This document shows, one piece after another, positions 17,040-26,519 of a DNA stretch of 64,000 nt; the first letter of the stretch is position 1, and each line of letters begins with the position of its first letter. The notes under the pieces are model-generated. The model ran no database searches. It was not told the origin of the DNA and was given only the letters and a program-made list of their open reading frames with translations. Source of the DNA: Hydrogenophaga borbori (GTDB lineage: Bacteria; Pseudomonadota; Gammaproteobacteria; Burkholderiales; Burkholderiaceae_C); NCBI RefSeq assembly GCF_003417535.1, contig NZ_QVLS01000003.1, forward strand, positions 124,001-188,000. The letters run 5' to 3'. Made by a program: the position numbers and the translations under genes.

Positions 17040-19616
17040 TCAGGCCGGCACGACCGCTTCCTGCCGCGTGCGCATCTGCAGGTGGGCCAGCGCCGCCTCC
17101 ACCTGGTCCACCAGCACCAGGCACAGGTCGCCGGGCTGCAGTCGCTCCAGCGCGGCATCGATGGCGTTGAACTCGCCCCGGATTTCCAGCACCTCGCGCA
17201 CGCGCGGGGCGCCCGCCAGGCCTTCGCGCAGCAGGCCGATCACCTCGCCGTCGGCGCGGCCGCGCTGGCAGGCGTCCTGGTACAGCACGACCTCGTCGAA
17301 GGCCTTGCCCAGGATCTGCGTCTGCTCGCGGATGTCCTGGTCGCGCCGGTCGCCGGCACCGCTGATGACCACCGAGCGGCGCTGCGCCGGCAGCGCCTCC
17401 ACCGCCTGCACCAGCGCGCGCATGGCGTCCGGGTTGTGGCCATAGTCGGCGATCACGGTGGCGCCGCGGTACTCCATCACGTTGAAACGGCCGGGCGCGT
17501 TGTGCGCGTCGTTGTGGAAGCTGGCCAGGCCGCGGCGCACCGTGTCCCAGGCCAGGCCCGCGCCCCAGGCGGCCGCGATGGCGGCCATGGCGTTCTCGAC
17601 CTGAAAGCCGATCTGGCCGTTGCGCGTGATGGGAATGCCCGAGAGCTCGAAGCGCTCGCTGAACCCGCCCTGCTCGACCACCACCGCGCCGCTGTCCACG
17701 TAGACCACGCGGCGGCCCTGGGCGCGGTGCGTGGCCATGACGGGCTGCTGGCGGTCCTGCGCGAAGTAGATCACCTCGCCGGGGCAGTTGTGGATCATGT
17801 CGGCCACGATGGGGTCGGCCGCGTTGAGCACGGCGTAGCCGGTCTCGGCCACGTTCTGCACGATGACGCGCTTGAGCACCGCCAGGTCCTCGACCGTGGT
17901 GATGTAGTTCAGGCCCAGGTGGTCGCCCGCGCCCACGTTGGTGACCACGGCCACCTGGCAGCGGTCGAAGCCCAGGCCTTCGCGCAGCACGCCGCCCCGC
18001 GCGGTCTCGAACACGGCGGCGTCGACGTCGGGGTGGGCCAGCACGTTGCGCGCGCTGCGCGGGCCGGCGCAGTCGCCGCTGTCGGTCTGGTGGCCGTTGA
18101 CGTAGACGCCGTCGGTGTTGGTCATGCCCACGCGCAGGCCGCTGGACGCGAACAGGTGGGCGATCAGGCGCACGGTGGTGGTCTTGCCGTTGGTGCCGGT
18201 GACGGCCACGACGGGGATGCGGCCGTCGCCGCCATCGGGGTACATGTCCTCGATCACCGCCTTGCCGACGTCGCGCGCATGGCCGTAGGAGGGCGAGAGG
18301 TGCATGCGCAGGCCGGGCGCCGCGTTCACCTCGACGATGCCGCCGGCCTGGTCTTCCAGCGGCTTGAGCATGGTCTCGCAGACCACGTCCACGCCGCAGA
18401 TGTCCAGGCCGATCATCTGCGCCGCCGCCACGGCGCGCGCGGCGATCTCGGGGTGCACGTCGTCGGTGACGTCGGTGGCGGTGCCGCCGGTGCTCAGGTT
18501 GGCGTTGTTGCGCAGCACCACGCGGCGGCCCTTGGCCGGCACGCTGTCGGCCTGCAGGCCCTGCACGGCCAGGCAGCCCAGGGCGATGTCGTCGAAGCGG
18601 ATCTTGGTGAGCGCGGTGGCGTGGCCCTCGCCGCGGCGCGGGTCGGCGTTGACGATGTTCACCAGTTCGCGCACCGTGTGCACGCCGTCGCCGGCCACCT
18701 GCGGCGGATCGCGGCGCGCGGCCGCCACCAGGCGATCACCCACCACCAGCAGGCGGTAGTCGCTGCCCGGCAGGTAGCGCTCGACCAGCACTTCGCCATA
18801 GTCGGCCGCCGTCTGGAACGCGGCGTCGAGCTGCTCGCGCGCCGTCACGTTCACGGTGACACCCTTGCCCTGGTTGCCGTCGCGCGGCTTGAGCACCACC
18901 GGCAGACCGATCTCGAGCGCGGCGGCCCAGGCGTCGTTGGCGTCGCTCACGGGCCGGCCCTGCGGCACGGGCACGCCAGCGGCTTGCAGCAGCCGCTTGG
19001 TGAGCTCCTTGTCCTGGGCGATGGATTCGGACACGGCGCTGGTGCGGTCCACCTCGGCCGCCTGGATGCGCCGCGCGCGGCTGCCCCAGCCGAACTGCAC
19101 CAGGCTGCCGGTGGTCAGGCGCCGGTAGGGAATGCCGCGCGCCACCGCCGCATGGACGATGGAGCCCGTGCTCGGCCCCAGGCGCTCGTCCTCGTCGAGT
19201 TCACGCAGTTCGGCCACGGCGGCGGTCAGATCGAAGGATTCGCCGCGCAGCACCGCCTCGATCAACCCATGCGCCAGCGCCAGCGCGCGTCGGCCCACGG
19301 CCTCCTCGCTGTACTGCACCACCACCTGGTAGACGCCCGATTCGAGGGTGGCCGAGGTGCGGCTGAAGGTGACCGGGCAGCCCGCCTGCGCCTGCAGCGA
19401 CAGCGTGGCCACTTCCAGCACGTGGGCCAGCGAGAGCGAGCCGCCGGCGCTGTGCAGCGCGCCCGGGTGCGGAAACTGCTCGCGCAGGCGCGCCTCGAAG
19501 CCCGGCAGGCTGGCCAGGGCGCGTTCGTTGTCGCCGCAGTGCACCACGGTTTCGATCGCGGTGTGGCGGGTCCAGAGGTTGGGGCCGCGCAGGGCCCGGA
19601 TGCGGGTGAGTTCCAT
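17040..19616 (-). CDS. cphA: Cyanophycin synthetase
   Basis: An 858-residue enzyme that builds the storage polymer multi-L-arginyl-poly-L-aspartate, using ATP. An N-terminal domain (1-160) precedes an ATP-grasp domain (about 215-470) with VVLKPRDGNQGKGVTV and IVEVNAAPGLRMH. A Mur-ligase-like domain follows with an intact P-loop VTGTNGKTTTVRL near 470-482. ARGGVLREGLGFDRCQVAVVTNVGAGDHLG and DYGHNPDAMRAL are typical of full-length CphA. The ATG at 19616 overlaps by one base the stop of the paralogue cphA'. A strong terminator follows at 16963. Both catalytic halves look complete. Confidence 0.95.
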   Translation of the reverse strand: MELTRIRALRGPNLWTRHTAIETVVHCGDNERALASLPGFEARLREQFPHPGALHSAGGSLSLAHVLEVATLSLQAQAGCPVTFSRTSATLESGVYQVVVQYSEEAVGRRALALAHGLIEAVLRGESFDLTAAVAELRELDEDERLGPSTGSIVHAAVARGIPYRRLTTGSLVQFGWGSRARRIQAAEVDRTSAVSESIAQDKELTKRLLQAAGVPVPQGRPVSDANDAWAAALEIGLPVVLKPRDGNQGKGVTVNVTAREQLDAAFQTAADYGEVLVERYLPGSDYRLLVVGDRLVAAARRDPPQVAGDGVHTVRELVNIVNADPRRGEGHATALTKIRFDDIALGCLAVQGLQADSVPAKGRRVVLRNNANLSTGGTATDVTDDVHPEIAARAVAAAQMIGLDICGVDVVCETMLKPLEDQAGGIVEVNAAPGLRMHLSPSYGHARDVGKAVIEDMYPDGGDGRIPVVAVTGTNGKTTTVRLIAHLFASSGLRVGMTNTDGVYVNGHQTDSGDCAGPRSARNVLAHPDVDAAVFETARGGVLREGLGFDRCQVAVVTNVGAGDHLGLNYITTVEDLAVLKRVIVQNVAETGYAVLNAADPIVADMIHNCPGEVIYFAQDRQQPVMATHRAQGRRVVYVDSGAVVVEQGGFSERFELSGIPITRNGQIGFQVENAMAAIAAAWGAGLAWDTVRRGLASFHNDAHNAPGRFNVMEYRGATVIADYGHNPDAMRALVQAVEALPAQRRSVVISGAGDRRDQDIREQTQILGKAFDEVVLYQDACQRGRADGEVIGLLREGLAGAPRVREVLEIRGEFNAIDAALERLQPGDLCLVLVDQVEAALAHLQMRTRQEAVVPA

Positions 19617-21853
19617 CAGAGGCTCTTCTCGGCAAGGGATTCGGGGGACGGCTGCGCCGCGGGTTCGCGCCGAACGGGGGCGTGGGCGATCGGGGCTTCG
19701 CGGGCGAAGGTGCGCAGGCCGGCGGCCATGAGCGCGGGCGAAATGTCCAGGGCCCAGGCCGCCGCCAGCGAGGCGAGCAGCACCGCCGTCTTGTCTTCGG
19801 GGGCCACGCCCTCGCCCAGCGACACCTGGGCCAGCGACGCCACCACATGCTCCTGCTGGCCGTCGCTGAGCACGATGTCGCCCTGGCGCAGGAAGACCGC
19901 GCGGCGGTACTGCGCCAGGTGCTCCACCAGCACCGGCAGCTCGGGGTCCTCGGCGTAGAAGATGACATCGCCGTCGCACAGCGGCGCCATCTCGGCCACC
20001 ACCGGGTCGGCGGCGTTGAGCACGGCCGCGCCATCGGGCAGCACCACGTCCACCTGGGTGCGCATGACCTTGAAGAGCTGCTCGACCTCACGGATGTGGC
20101 AGGCCGCCAGCGCGGGGCTGCCCGAGGCGTCGGTCACCACGCCCACCTGGCAGCGGTCGTAGGCCAGGCCTTCGTTGACGATGGTCAGCGGGTCGTTCTC
20201 GAACACCGCCGTCTGCACGCCGCGGTTCATCAGCAGGCGGCGCGCCGCACCGGCCTTGGAAAAATCGCCGTGCTGCAGCGCCCGGCGGCCCAGGAACAGG
20301 CCCGCCTTGCACGCCAGGCCCACCTGCGGACCGCTCAGCGAGGCCAGCCAGGCCACCAGGCGCGCGATGCCAGTGGTGCCGCGGCTGCCCGCCACGCCCA
20401 CCACCGGCACGCGGCCCGAATCGCCGGGCACGAAGAGGTGGTCGACGATGGCGCGCCCCACCGGCCGCGGCTGGCCCACGGCGGGCTTGAGGTGCATCAG
20501 CAGGCCGGGGCCGGCGTTGACCTCGACGATGGCGCCGCCCTGATCGGCCAGCGGGCGCGAGATGTCCTGCGCGACCAGGTCGACGCCGGCGATGTCCAGC
20601 CCGATGACACGCGCGGCCAGCGCCACCACGCGGGCAACGTCCGGATGGACCTCGTCGGTGCAGTCCACCGAGAGGTTGCCATTGCGCATGATCAGCACGC
20701 GCTGGCCGGCGGCCGGCACGCTGTCGATGGTGTGGCCCTGGCGCTGCAGCTCGACGGCCATGGCGGGGTACTCGTCGAGGTGGATGGCGTTGAGCGGGAA
20801 TTCCTCGTTCAGGCCGCGGCGCGGGTCGCTGTTGATCTGGCTGTCGATGAGCTGCCGCACGCTGCTGCGGCCGTCGCCCGTCACCCAGGCCTCGTCGCCG
20901 CGCGTGGCGGCCACCACGCGCCCACCCACCACCAGCAGGCGGTGCTCCAGGCCGCGCACGAAGCGCTCGACCATGACGCCGCTGCCTTCGGCGTCGGCCA
21001 CGGCGAACGCCGCCTCCACGTCTTCCTGGCGCATCAGCTCCAGCGACACCCCCCGGCCGTGGTTCGCGTCGGTGGGCTTGACCACCACCGGAAGACCGAT
21101 GTCGCGCGCGGCCTCCCAGGCAGCCTGCGGGCTCTCGACCACCTGGCCCTCGGGCACCGGCACGCCGCAGGCGGCGAGCATGCGCTTGGACAGGTCTTTG
21201 TCGCTGGCGATGCTCTCGGCGATGGCGCTGGTGCGGTCGGTCTCGGCCGTCCAGATGCGGCGCTGGCGCGCGCCGTAGCCGAGCTGCACCAGGTTGCCGT
21301 CGTTCAGGCGGATGTGCGGGATGCGGCGGCCGGTCGCGGCGTCGACGATGCTCGCCGTGCTGGGACCCAGGCAGTGGTCGTCGACCAGCTCGCGCAGCTC
21401 GTGCACCGCGGCGGCCACGTCGAAGGGGCTGTCGTTGATGGCGGCCATCAGCAGTTCGTGCCCCAGCGTGAGCGCGCGCCGCGCCACCCGCTCGTCGCGG
21501 GCGCGAAACACCATCTTGTAGACGGCGCGCACCGGCGTGCTGCGTGTCTGGCCGAAGCCGGTCTGCAGGCCCGCCAGGTTCTGCAGCTCGATCACCACGT
21601 GTTCGAGGATGTGGCCGGCCCAGGTGCCTTCCTGCAGGCGCTGCAGGAAGCCCCCGCGCTCGCCCACGCCGCACTGGTGCTCGACCAGGCCAGGCAGCCA
21701 GGCCGTCAGGCGCTCGTACAGGCCGGGCAGCAGGTGCGAGGGGTAGTCCTCCAGCTCACCGATGTCGATCCAGCTCTCGAGGACCGGGCGGTAGGTCCAG
21801 ATGTTCGGTCCGCCGAGGTAGCTGACGCGCAGAAAACGAATGGGTTGTTTCAT
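19616..21853 (-). CDS. cphA': Cyanophycin synthetase paralogue CphA' with a degenerate Mur-ligase P-loop
   Basis: A 745-residue paralogue of CphA, about 110 residues shorter at the C-terminus. The ATP-grasp half is well kept (VVVKPTDANHGRGVSLEL, IVEVNAGPGLLMHLKP). In the Mur-ligase half the nucleotide loop reads VAGSRGTTGIARL near residues 485-497, where cphA has VTGTNGKTTTVRL: the GKT lysine is lost. The DYGHNPDAM-type C-terminal lobe is also missing. The Mur-type reaction (in CphA, arginine addition) is therefore probably inactive. Betaproteobacteria such as Ralstonia carry a cphA/cphA' pair, and cyanobacterial CphA2 likewise lost one active site. It may partner CphA or use another substrate. 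First gene of the leftward pair. Confidence 0.92.
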   Translation of the reverse strand: MKQPIRFLRVSYLGGPNIWTYRPVLESWIDIGELEDYPSHLLPGLYERLTAWLPGLVEHQCGVGERGGFLQRLQEGTWAGHILEHVVIELQNLAGLQTGFGQTRSTPVRAVYKMVFRARDERVARRALTLGHELLMAAINDSPFDVAAAVHELRELVDDHCLGPSTASIVDAATGRRIPHIRLNDGNLVQLGYGARQRRIWTAETDRTSAIAESIASDKDLSKRMLAACGVPVPEGQVVESPQAAWEAARDIGLPVVVKPTDANHGRGVSLELMRQEDVEAAFAVADAEGSGVMVERFVRGLEHRLLVVGGRVVAATRGDEAWVTGDGRSSVRQLIDSQINSDPRRGLNEEFPLNAIHLDEYPAMAVELQRQGHTIDSVPAAGQRVLIMRNGNLSVDCTDEVHPDVARVVALAARVIGLDIAGVDLVAQDISRPLADQGGAIVEVNAGPGLLMHLKPAVGQPRPVGRAIVDHLFVPGDSGRVPVVGVAGSRGTTGIARLVAWLASLSGPQVGLACKAGLFLGRRALQHGDFSKAGAARRLLMNRGVQTAVFENDPLTIVNEGLAYDRCQVGVVTDASGSPALAACHIREVEQLFKVMRTQVDVVLPDGAAVLNAADPVVAEMAPLCDGDVIFYAEDPELPVLVEHLAQYRRAVFLRQGDIVLSDGQQEHVVASLAQVSLGEGVAPEDKTAVLLASLAAAWALDISPALMAAGLRTFAREAPIAHAPVRREPAAQPSPESLAEKSL

Positions 21854-21972
21854 GGTTGTCGATTCAACGGCATAACGCGATGGCGGCTCCGTGGACTTAC
21901 TCGGCGTTTCATCTAGGACAATATCGGATACGCCCGCGGGCGCCGGTCATTTTCCGGATGGGTCCACTTCTA

Positions 21973-24318
21973 ATGAATTCACCTTTACCCGAACTTACGT
22001 CGCCGTTCAGTGCCTTGCCGCCACCGTTTCAAGACGGTCTGCAGGCGCGCTTGCTGGACAACGAGCAGGTTTCAAGTTGGCTGCAGCTTGACCTCGATTC
22101 GCAATTGAATTTTTCTGCCGGCTTGCTGGTGCTGACCACCCAACGGCTGTTGAGCTGGGAGCCCGGCGGGGCCGATGCCGGCTGGCGTGAGTGGTCCCTG
22201 GGTGGCGTATTGTGCTTGAAGCACAACGACCATGCAGGCCTCGCGCAGCTCAGTGTGCACGGCGCCCAACAGCGGCTGGCTATTTGGCGTTTTACTGCGA
22301 CGCACAACACACGCGCGCTGCGGTTCATTGCAGAATTCGACCGCCTGCAAGCCCTTCGCAACCGCGCTGGATTAAATGATGCGGTGCAAAAACCCGCCCC
22401 ATCATCGACCAACGCAATACCGCTGTCGCCAAATCACGAAAGCGAGTTGTCGCCGATTGGCGACGAATTAATCGACACCCCGGAATTGCACCGGCCGCCG
22501 TCCACCTGGGTGCTATTGCGGCTCGGACGATTCGCCAAACCGTACCGCGCGCAATTGGCCCTGGGTTTTGGCCTGACGCTGGCCGCCACGGCCGCCACGC
22601 TGGTGCCGCCCTACCTGACCATGCCGCTCATGGACGAGGTGCTGATCCCCTTTCAGAACGGCCAGCGCATCGATCCCTGGCAGGTGGCCATGCTGCTCGG
22701 CGGCCTGCTGCTGGCGGCGCTGACGGCCTGGGGCCTCGGCTGGGCGCGCACCTATGTGCTCTCGCTGGTGTCCGAGCGCATCGGCGCCGACCTGCGCACC
22801 ACCACCTTCGAACACCTGCTGGCGCTCTCGCTCGAGTACTTCGGCGGCAAACGCACCGGAGACCTCATGGCCCGCATCGGCTCGGAAACCGACCGCATCT
22901 GCGTGTTCCTCTCCTTGCACGCCCTGGACTTCGCCACCGACGTGCTGATGATCCTGATGACCGCGGTCATCCTCTTCAGCATCAACCCCTGGCTGGCGCT
23001 GGTGACGCTGCTGCCCCTGCCTTTCATTGCCTGGATGATCCACCTCGTGCGCGACCGCCTGCGCACCGGCTTCGAGAAGATCGACCGCGTCTGGTCGGAC
23101 GTGACCAACGTCTTGGCCGACACCATCCCCGGCATCCGCGTGGTGAAGGCCTTCGCGCAGGAAAAGCGCGAAGCCGTCCGCTTTCGCGAGGCCAACCGCC
23201 ACAACCTGGAGGTCAACGACAAGCTGAACAAGACCTGGTCGCTGTTCACGCCCACGGTCACGCTGCTCACCGAACTCGGCCTGCTGGTGGTCTGGGCCTT
23301 CGGCATCTGGCAGGTCTCGCGCGGCGACATCACGGTGGGCGTGCTCACCGCCTTCCTGGCCTACATCGGCCGCTTCTACAGCCGGCTCGACTCCATGAGC
23401 CGCATCGTCTCGGTCACGCAGAAGGCCGCCGCCGGCGCCAAGCGCATCTTCGACATCCTCGACCACGTCTCCAACGTGCCGGAGCCCGCGCAGCCCGTGA
23501 GCCGCCCGCGCATCGAGGGCGGCATCTCACTGAACGACGTGCACTTCCGCTACGGCAACCGCTCGGTCATCCGCGGCATGAACCTGGACATCCGGCCCGG
23601 CGAGATGATCGGCCTGGTGGGCCACAGCGGCTCGGGCAAGAGCACGCTGGTCAACCTCATCTGCCGCTTCTACGACGTCAGCGGCGGCAGCATCCGCGTC
23701 GACGGCACCGACGTGCGCCAGTTCGCCGTGGCCGACTACCGACGCCACATCGGCCTGGTGCTCCAGGAACCCTTTCTGTTCTTCGGCACCATCGCCGAGA
23801 ACATCGCCTACGGCAAACCGGACGCCACACGCGCCGAGATCGTGGCCGCCGCGCGCGCCGCGCACGCGCACGAGTTCATCCTGCGCCTGCCGCACGGCTA
23901 CGACTCGCTGGTGGGCGAGCGCGGCCAGGGCCTGTCGGGCGGCGAGCGCCAGCGCATCTCCATCGCGCGCGCGCTGCTGATCGACCCGCGCATCCTCATC
24001 CTCGACGAGGCCACCTCCAGCGTGGACACCGAGACCGAGAAGGAGATCCAGAAAGCGCTCGACAACCTCGTGGCGGGGCGCACCACCATCGCCATCGCCC
24101 ACCGCCTGTCCACATTGCGCCGCGCCGACCGGCTGGTGGTGATGGACCGCGGTGAGGTGGTGGAGGTGGGCCCTCACGACGAGCTGATGGCGCGCGAGGG
24201 CGCCTACTGGCGGCTCTACATGGCGCAGTTGCGCAACGTGGACGCGGAAGACGGGCCGAGCCTCGCGCCACCCAACGCCAACCCCACGGCGCATGGCGCC
24301 ACGGCAGGCACCGACTGA
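21973..24318 (+). CDS. Cyanophycin-associated ABC exporter with extra N-terminal domain
   Basis: A 781-residue half-transporter of the type 1 exporter class. Residues 1-175 form an extra cytoplasmic domain with [17 protein letters not shown] and WREWSLGGV, which resembles a bacterial PH-like fold. Six membrane helices follow (about 185-500), then the nucleotide-binding domain: Walker [14 protein letters not shown]-loop [10 protein letters not shown], signature LSGGERQRI, Walker [13 protein letters not shown], and AHRLS. It diverges from cphA', and from memory such transporters are a named companion of cyanophycin loci. The start is uncertain: ATG 21973 or 21958, neither with a good ribosome site. 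The first 500 bases have visibly lower G+C than the rest (34/60 in 22381-22440). Confidence 0.85.
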   Translation: MNSPLPELTSPFSALPPPFQDGLQARLLDNEQVSSWLQLDLDSQLNFSAGLLVLTTQRLLSWEPGGADAGWREWSLGGVLCLKHNDHAGLAQLSVHGAQQRLAIWRFTATHNTRALRFIAEFDRLQALRNRAGLNDAVQKPAPSSTNAIPLSPNHESELSPIGDELIDTPELHRPPSTWVLLRLGRFAKPYRAQLALGFGLTLAATAATLVPPYLTMPLMDEVLIPFQNGQRIDPWQVAMLLGGLLLAALTAWGLGWARTYVLSLVSERIGADLRTTTFEHLLALSLEYFGGKRTGDLMARIGSETDRICVFLSLHALDFATDVLMILMTAVILFSINPWLALVTLLPLPFIAWMIHLVRDRLRTGFEKIDRVWSDVTNVLADTIPGIRVVKAFAQEKREAVRFREANRHNLEVNDKLNKTWSLFTPTVTLLTELGLLVVWAFGIWQVSRGDITVGVLTAFLAYIGRFYSRLDSMSRIVSVTQKAAAGAKRIFDILDHVSNVPEPAQPVSRPRIEGGISLNDVHFRYGNRSVIRGMNLDIRPGEMIGLVGHSGSGKSTLVNLICRFYDVSGGSIRVDGTDVRQFAVADYRRHIGLVLQEPFLFFGTIAENIAYGKPDATRAEIVAAARAAHAHEFILRLPHGYDSLVGERGQGLSGGERQRISIARALLIDPRILILDEATSSVDTETEKEIQKALDNLVAGRTTIAIAHRLSTLRRADRLVVMDRGEVVEVGPHDELMAREGAYWRLYMAQLRNVDAEDGPSLAPPNANPTAHGATAGTD

Positions 24319-24332
24319 ACGCGGAGATCAGC

Positions 24333-24803
24333 ATGACGACGATCGACTGGACACTGCGCCGAGACCCGCAAGGCCCGCTGCAGCTCACCACCGCCGATGG
24401 GCAGGTGCACACCGGCGTAATGCCCGTGCGCGCCTTCCCCCTGGCCGCGCCCGACGAGGGCCTGTCGCTGGTGGGCAGCGACGGGCACGAACGGGTGTGG
24501 ATTCAGCGCCTGTCGGCACTCGACGCCGCGACGCGCGCGCTGATCGAGGAAGAACTGGCGCCGCGCGAGTTCATGCCCCGCATCCAGCGCATCCTGGGCG
24601 TCTCGGGCTACGCCACGCCCAGCACCTGGACGGTGGAAACCGAGCGCGGCCCCGCGCAACTGGTGCTCAAGGCCGAGGACGACATCCGCCGGCTCGACGG
24701 GAAGCGTCTGTTGATCCAGGACGGCAATGGCCTGCAGTTCCTCGTCGCCGACCGCTTCGCGCTGGACCGATTGTCCCGACGCATCCTCAATCGCTTTTTA
24801 TGA
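24333..24803 (+). CDS. DUF1854 protein associated with cyanophycin metabolism
   Basis: A 156-residue protein of the DUF1854 family. Recognisable segments are the opening DWTLRRDPQGPLQLT, GVMPVRAFPLAAPDEGLSLVG, the helix EEELAPREFMPRIQRILGV, and RRLDGKRLLIQDGNGLQFLV near the end. No signal peptide or membrane helix is seen, so it is probably cytoplasmic. It starts 14 bases after the ABC transporter stop and is likely cotranscribed. From memory DUF1854 proteins follow this transporter type in cyanophycin loci of Burkholderiales, but no activity is known to me. Confidence 0.82.
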   Translation: MTTIDWTLRRDPQGPLQLTTADGQVHTGVMPVRAFPLAAPDEGLSLVGSDGHERVWIQRLSALDAATRALIEEELAPREFMPRIQRILGVSGYATPSTWTVETERGPAQLVLKAEDDIRRLDGKRLLIQDGNGLQFLVADRFALDRLSRRILNRFL

Positions 24804-25093
24804 CAACCAACCCGCTCCGCCAGGGAGCGGGGATGGGGAATTGGGCGGCCGCCCCACGACCGGCAACGCCGAGACGGGTCAATGACGATCGGTGCGGCCA
24901 ATGCGCCCCGCCACAGGCCCAGATGAAAAGACGTCGAATGAATGGCCTCGGGTAGGCATCGCCGTCTTCCTGCATCAGAAAAGGCGACATCGGCTCATCG
25001 GCCGCGTGGGAACTGATGAGCCGAACTGGGTCAAGGATTGAGACGGGACCAAGGGGCGGCCGAACATCCAGCCACCCCTTGGCGCGCATGCCT
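24804..25093. other. Intergenic stretch between convergent genes
   Basis: A 290-base gap between the DUF1854 stop and the stop of the leftward secreted-protein gene. It holds an eight-base stem CCCGCTCC/GGAGCGGG at 24811-24831 without a T-run. The sequence then drifts from high to lower G+C, marking the left edge of the island. I see no gene. Confidence 0.5.
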
Positions 25094-25693
25094 TCATTTA
25101 GGGAAGAAACACCACTTGAGATAGCCACCTGCTGGATCCCCAAAAGTCGAGTTGTTGCACTTTTGCGTATTGTTGAGAGTCTGGTACGTGTCGCCAATCA
25201 TAATACCTCCGTCCGACCAGCCCATATAAAACACGGTATTGCATGCAAGATAGCCAGCCGTGCTGCAGCCAGAATTGCTATTCACAACCGTGTCTTTAAG
25301 CAGAGTCGAACTGTTCTCCACGGCCACAACCTTCAATGGCGCCCCCACACTCCCGTGCCCAAAACCAGAGAGCCATGTCAACTTCTCACAGTTTTTTGCG
25401 CGATTGGGGTAAGGATCACCCCCAAACGCCGTGTTATTGCAACCCGACGATCCCGACGTGGTGAATGCCTTGAAGGTCCACTTGCCGCCGCAGGAAGTGT
25501 CTCCACAATCCGGTATATCGGTTACCCCATAACGAATAAAATCCCCTGGGGAATAGCTGAACGACCCGCCTTCGATCGCAACCGAAGCCCAGCTTCCGCT
25601 GTATGCCATGGCAGAACCAGCCCCCCACAACGCAGAGAGCGTCAGAAAGCAACTGAAAATGAGCTTAAGCAACCTTGATTGACAGATATCCAT
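25094..25693 (-). CDS. Small secreted Cys-rich protein with two C-FGGDP-K-C modules, copy 1 (intact)
   Basis: A 199-residue exported protein. A Sec signal peptide ends near residue 30 (LWGAGSAMAYSG). The mature part opens SWASVAIEGGSF...FIRYGV and has the module CNNTAFGGDPYPNRAKNC. A shorter variant closes the protein, CNNSTFGDPAGGYLKWC followed by FFPK. Cysteines pair up at the module edges, which suggests disulfides. Similar W..A.EGG...RYG...CNN.FGDP...K.C patterns recur, from memory, in various secreted bacterial proteins without a settled function. AAAGGTG lies upstream of the ATG at 25693. G+C is low (30/60 in 25201-25260), unlike its surroundings. A broken paralogue lies at 26520-27121. 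Confidence 0.75.
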   Translation of the reverse strand: MDICQSRLLKLIFSCFLTLSALWGAGSAMAYSGSWASVAIEGGSFSYSPGDFIRYGVTDIPDCGDTSCGGKWTFKAFTTSGSSGCNNTAFGGDPYPNRAKNCEKLTWLSGFGHGSVGAPLKVVAVENSSTLLKDTVVNSNSGCSTAGYLACNTVFYMGWSDGGIMIGDTYQTLNNTQKCNNSTFGDPAGGYLKWCFFPK

Positions 25694-26090
25694 GTGAGCA
25701 CCTTTAAACAGAGAATAAAAGAGTGCATCTGGCCATCCACCGGCAAGACCGATTGAAATGGTCGACACGTTCCCAGTAACCCCTCCCTCCTGCGGCAGAT
25801 TGCCGACCTATTACGGAAGGCATCCCCATGTACCAGCCTGGGAGAGACGTTAATACAACCGTCCAGACAATTCATTCGGCCAGTTGGCTGATTCCGCCTG
25901 AACGGTCGAATTTCGCCCCCTCATAGGTGGACCAATGGTGGCAAGGCGGTGAAGACTGCGACGCTGGTCGCCATCGCCAACCACCGCATCCACGTCGATG
26001 CAACTGACCCTATCCCCGGATTTCGAATCGTTCTGTTACAGAGAAGCCCGGCATGATGAACGCCCCGTAGGGGCCAGCGCAAGGCACCTA
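25094..26090 (-). repeat. Tandem duplication unit 1 (gene plus upstream region)
   Basis: The secreted-protein gene and about 400 bases upstream of it are repeated at 26520-27490, offset by about 1.43 kb. Shared blocks outside the gene include GAGTGCATCTGGCCATCCA, GTCGACACGTTCCCAG, a TTCGGCCAGT...GAACGGTCGAAT block near 25876, and GGTGAAGACTGCGACGC. The right edge is approximate because similarity fades. Confidence 0.75.
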
Positions 26091-26519
26091 ATACGCCGAC
26101 CCCACGTATGAGCCATAGTCGCCGGCCTCTCGCGGCTCTCTGCATAGTTTGGGAGACGCTCATGGGCCCCGTCGACACGTTCGCAGCGGCCCTCCCTGCC
26201 ACAGCAGGTTTCCGCTTATCGAGCTGCGCTTCCTTGGGAACCGCCATGAGAAATAGCCTGCCAGCCAGGGAGACGTGCAATTCGATCCGCTGAGAATCTG
26301 GGCAGGTGAGCTATTCCTGCCCTTATTTTCTATTCCAGAGAGGAAGAAGAGGACGTCCCCGCAATTCAGCGGCGGACAATGACAGACCTTTCCGATAGGT
26401 CGGCAGGCGCATTTTTTGCGCAAACATGGAGTCGGCCGGTCGATAGCCCTGAGGCACGACCGGCCCAAATTTTCAGCCTCCCCCAACCGAATTCATGAGA
26501 CTTCGTTTAGCCCATTTCT
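25694..26519. other. Long noncoding spacer between the two paralogues
   Basis: An 826-base stretch with no supportable gene. Its left half (to about 26090) is the duplicated upstream region. Near 26169 a further short block, GTCGACACGTTCGCAG, resembles the same upstream element and may be a remnant of a third unit. A hairpin with a T-rich tail lies at 26300-26329. The rest shows nothing I can name. Confidence 0.6.
26300..26329 (+). terminator. Possible terminator hairpin in the spacer
   Basis: A seven-base stem GGGCAGG/CCTGCCC with a nine-base loop is followed by TTATTTT on the plus strand. No rightward gene precedes it, so it may be a remnant or part of an unannotated RNA. Confidence 0.35.

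Noticed and set aside
16869..19958. A 1029-codon open frame on the plus strand opposite cphA
   Set aside because: Shadow of cphA and its neighbour: composition-driven, no motifs, and no ribosome site.
24811..24831. Stem CCCGCTCC/GGAGCGGG after the DUF1854 gene as a terminator
   Set aside because: The stem is good but no T-run follows on either strand, so intrinsic termination is not supported.
26160..26486. Possible 108-residue gene in the spacer between the secreted-protein paralogues
   Set aside because: Cys/Arg-rich random-looking translation, no ribosome site, and no similarity to its surroundings.
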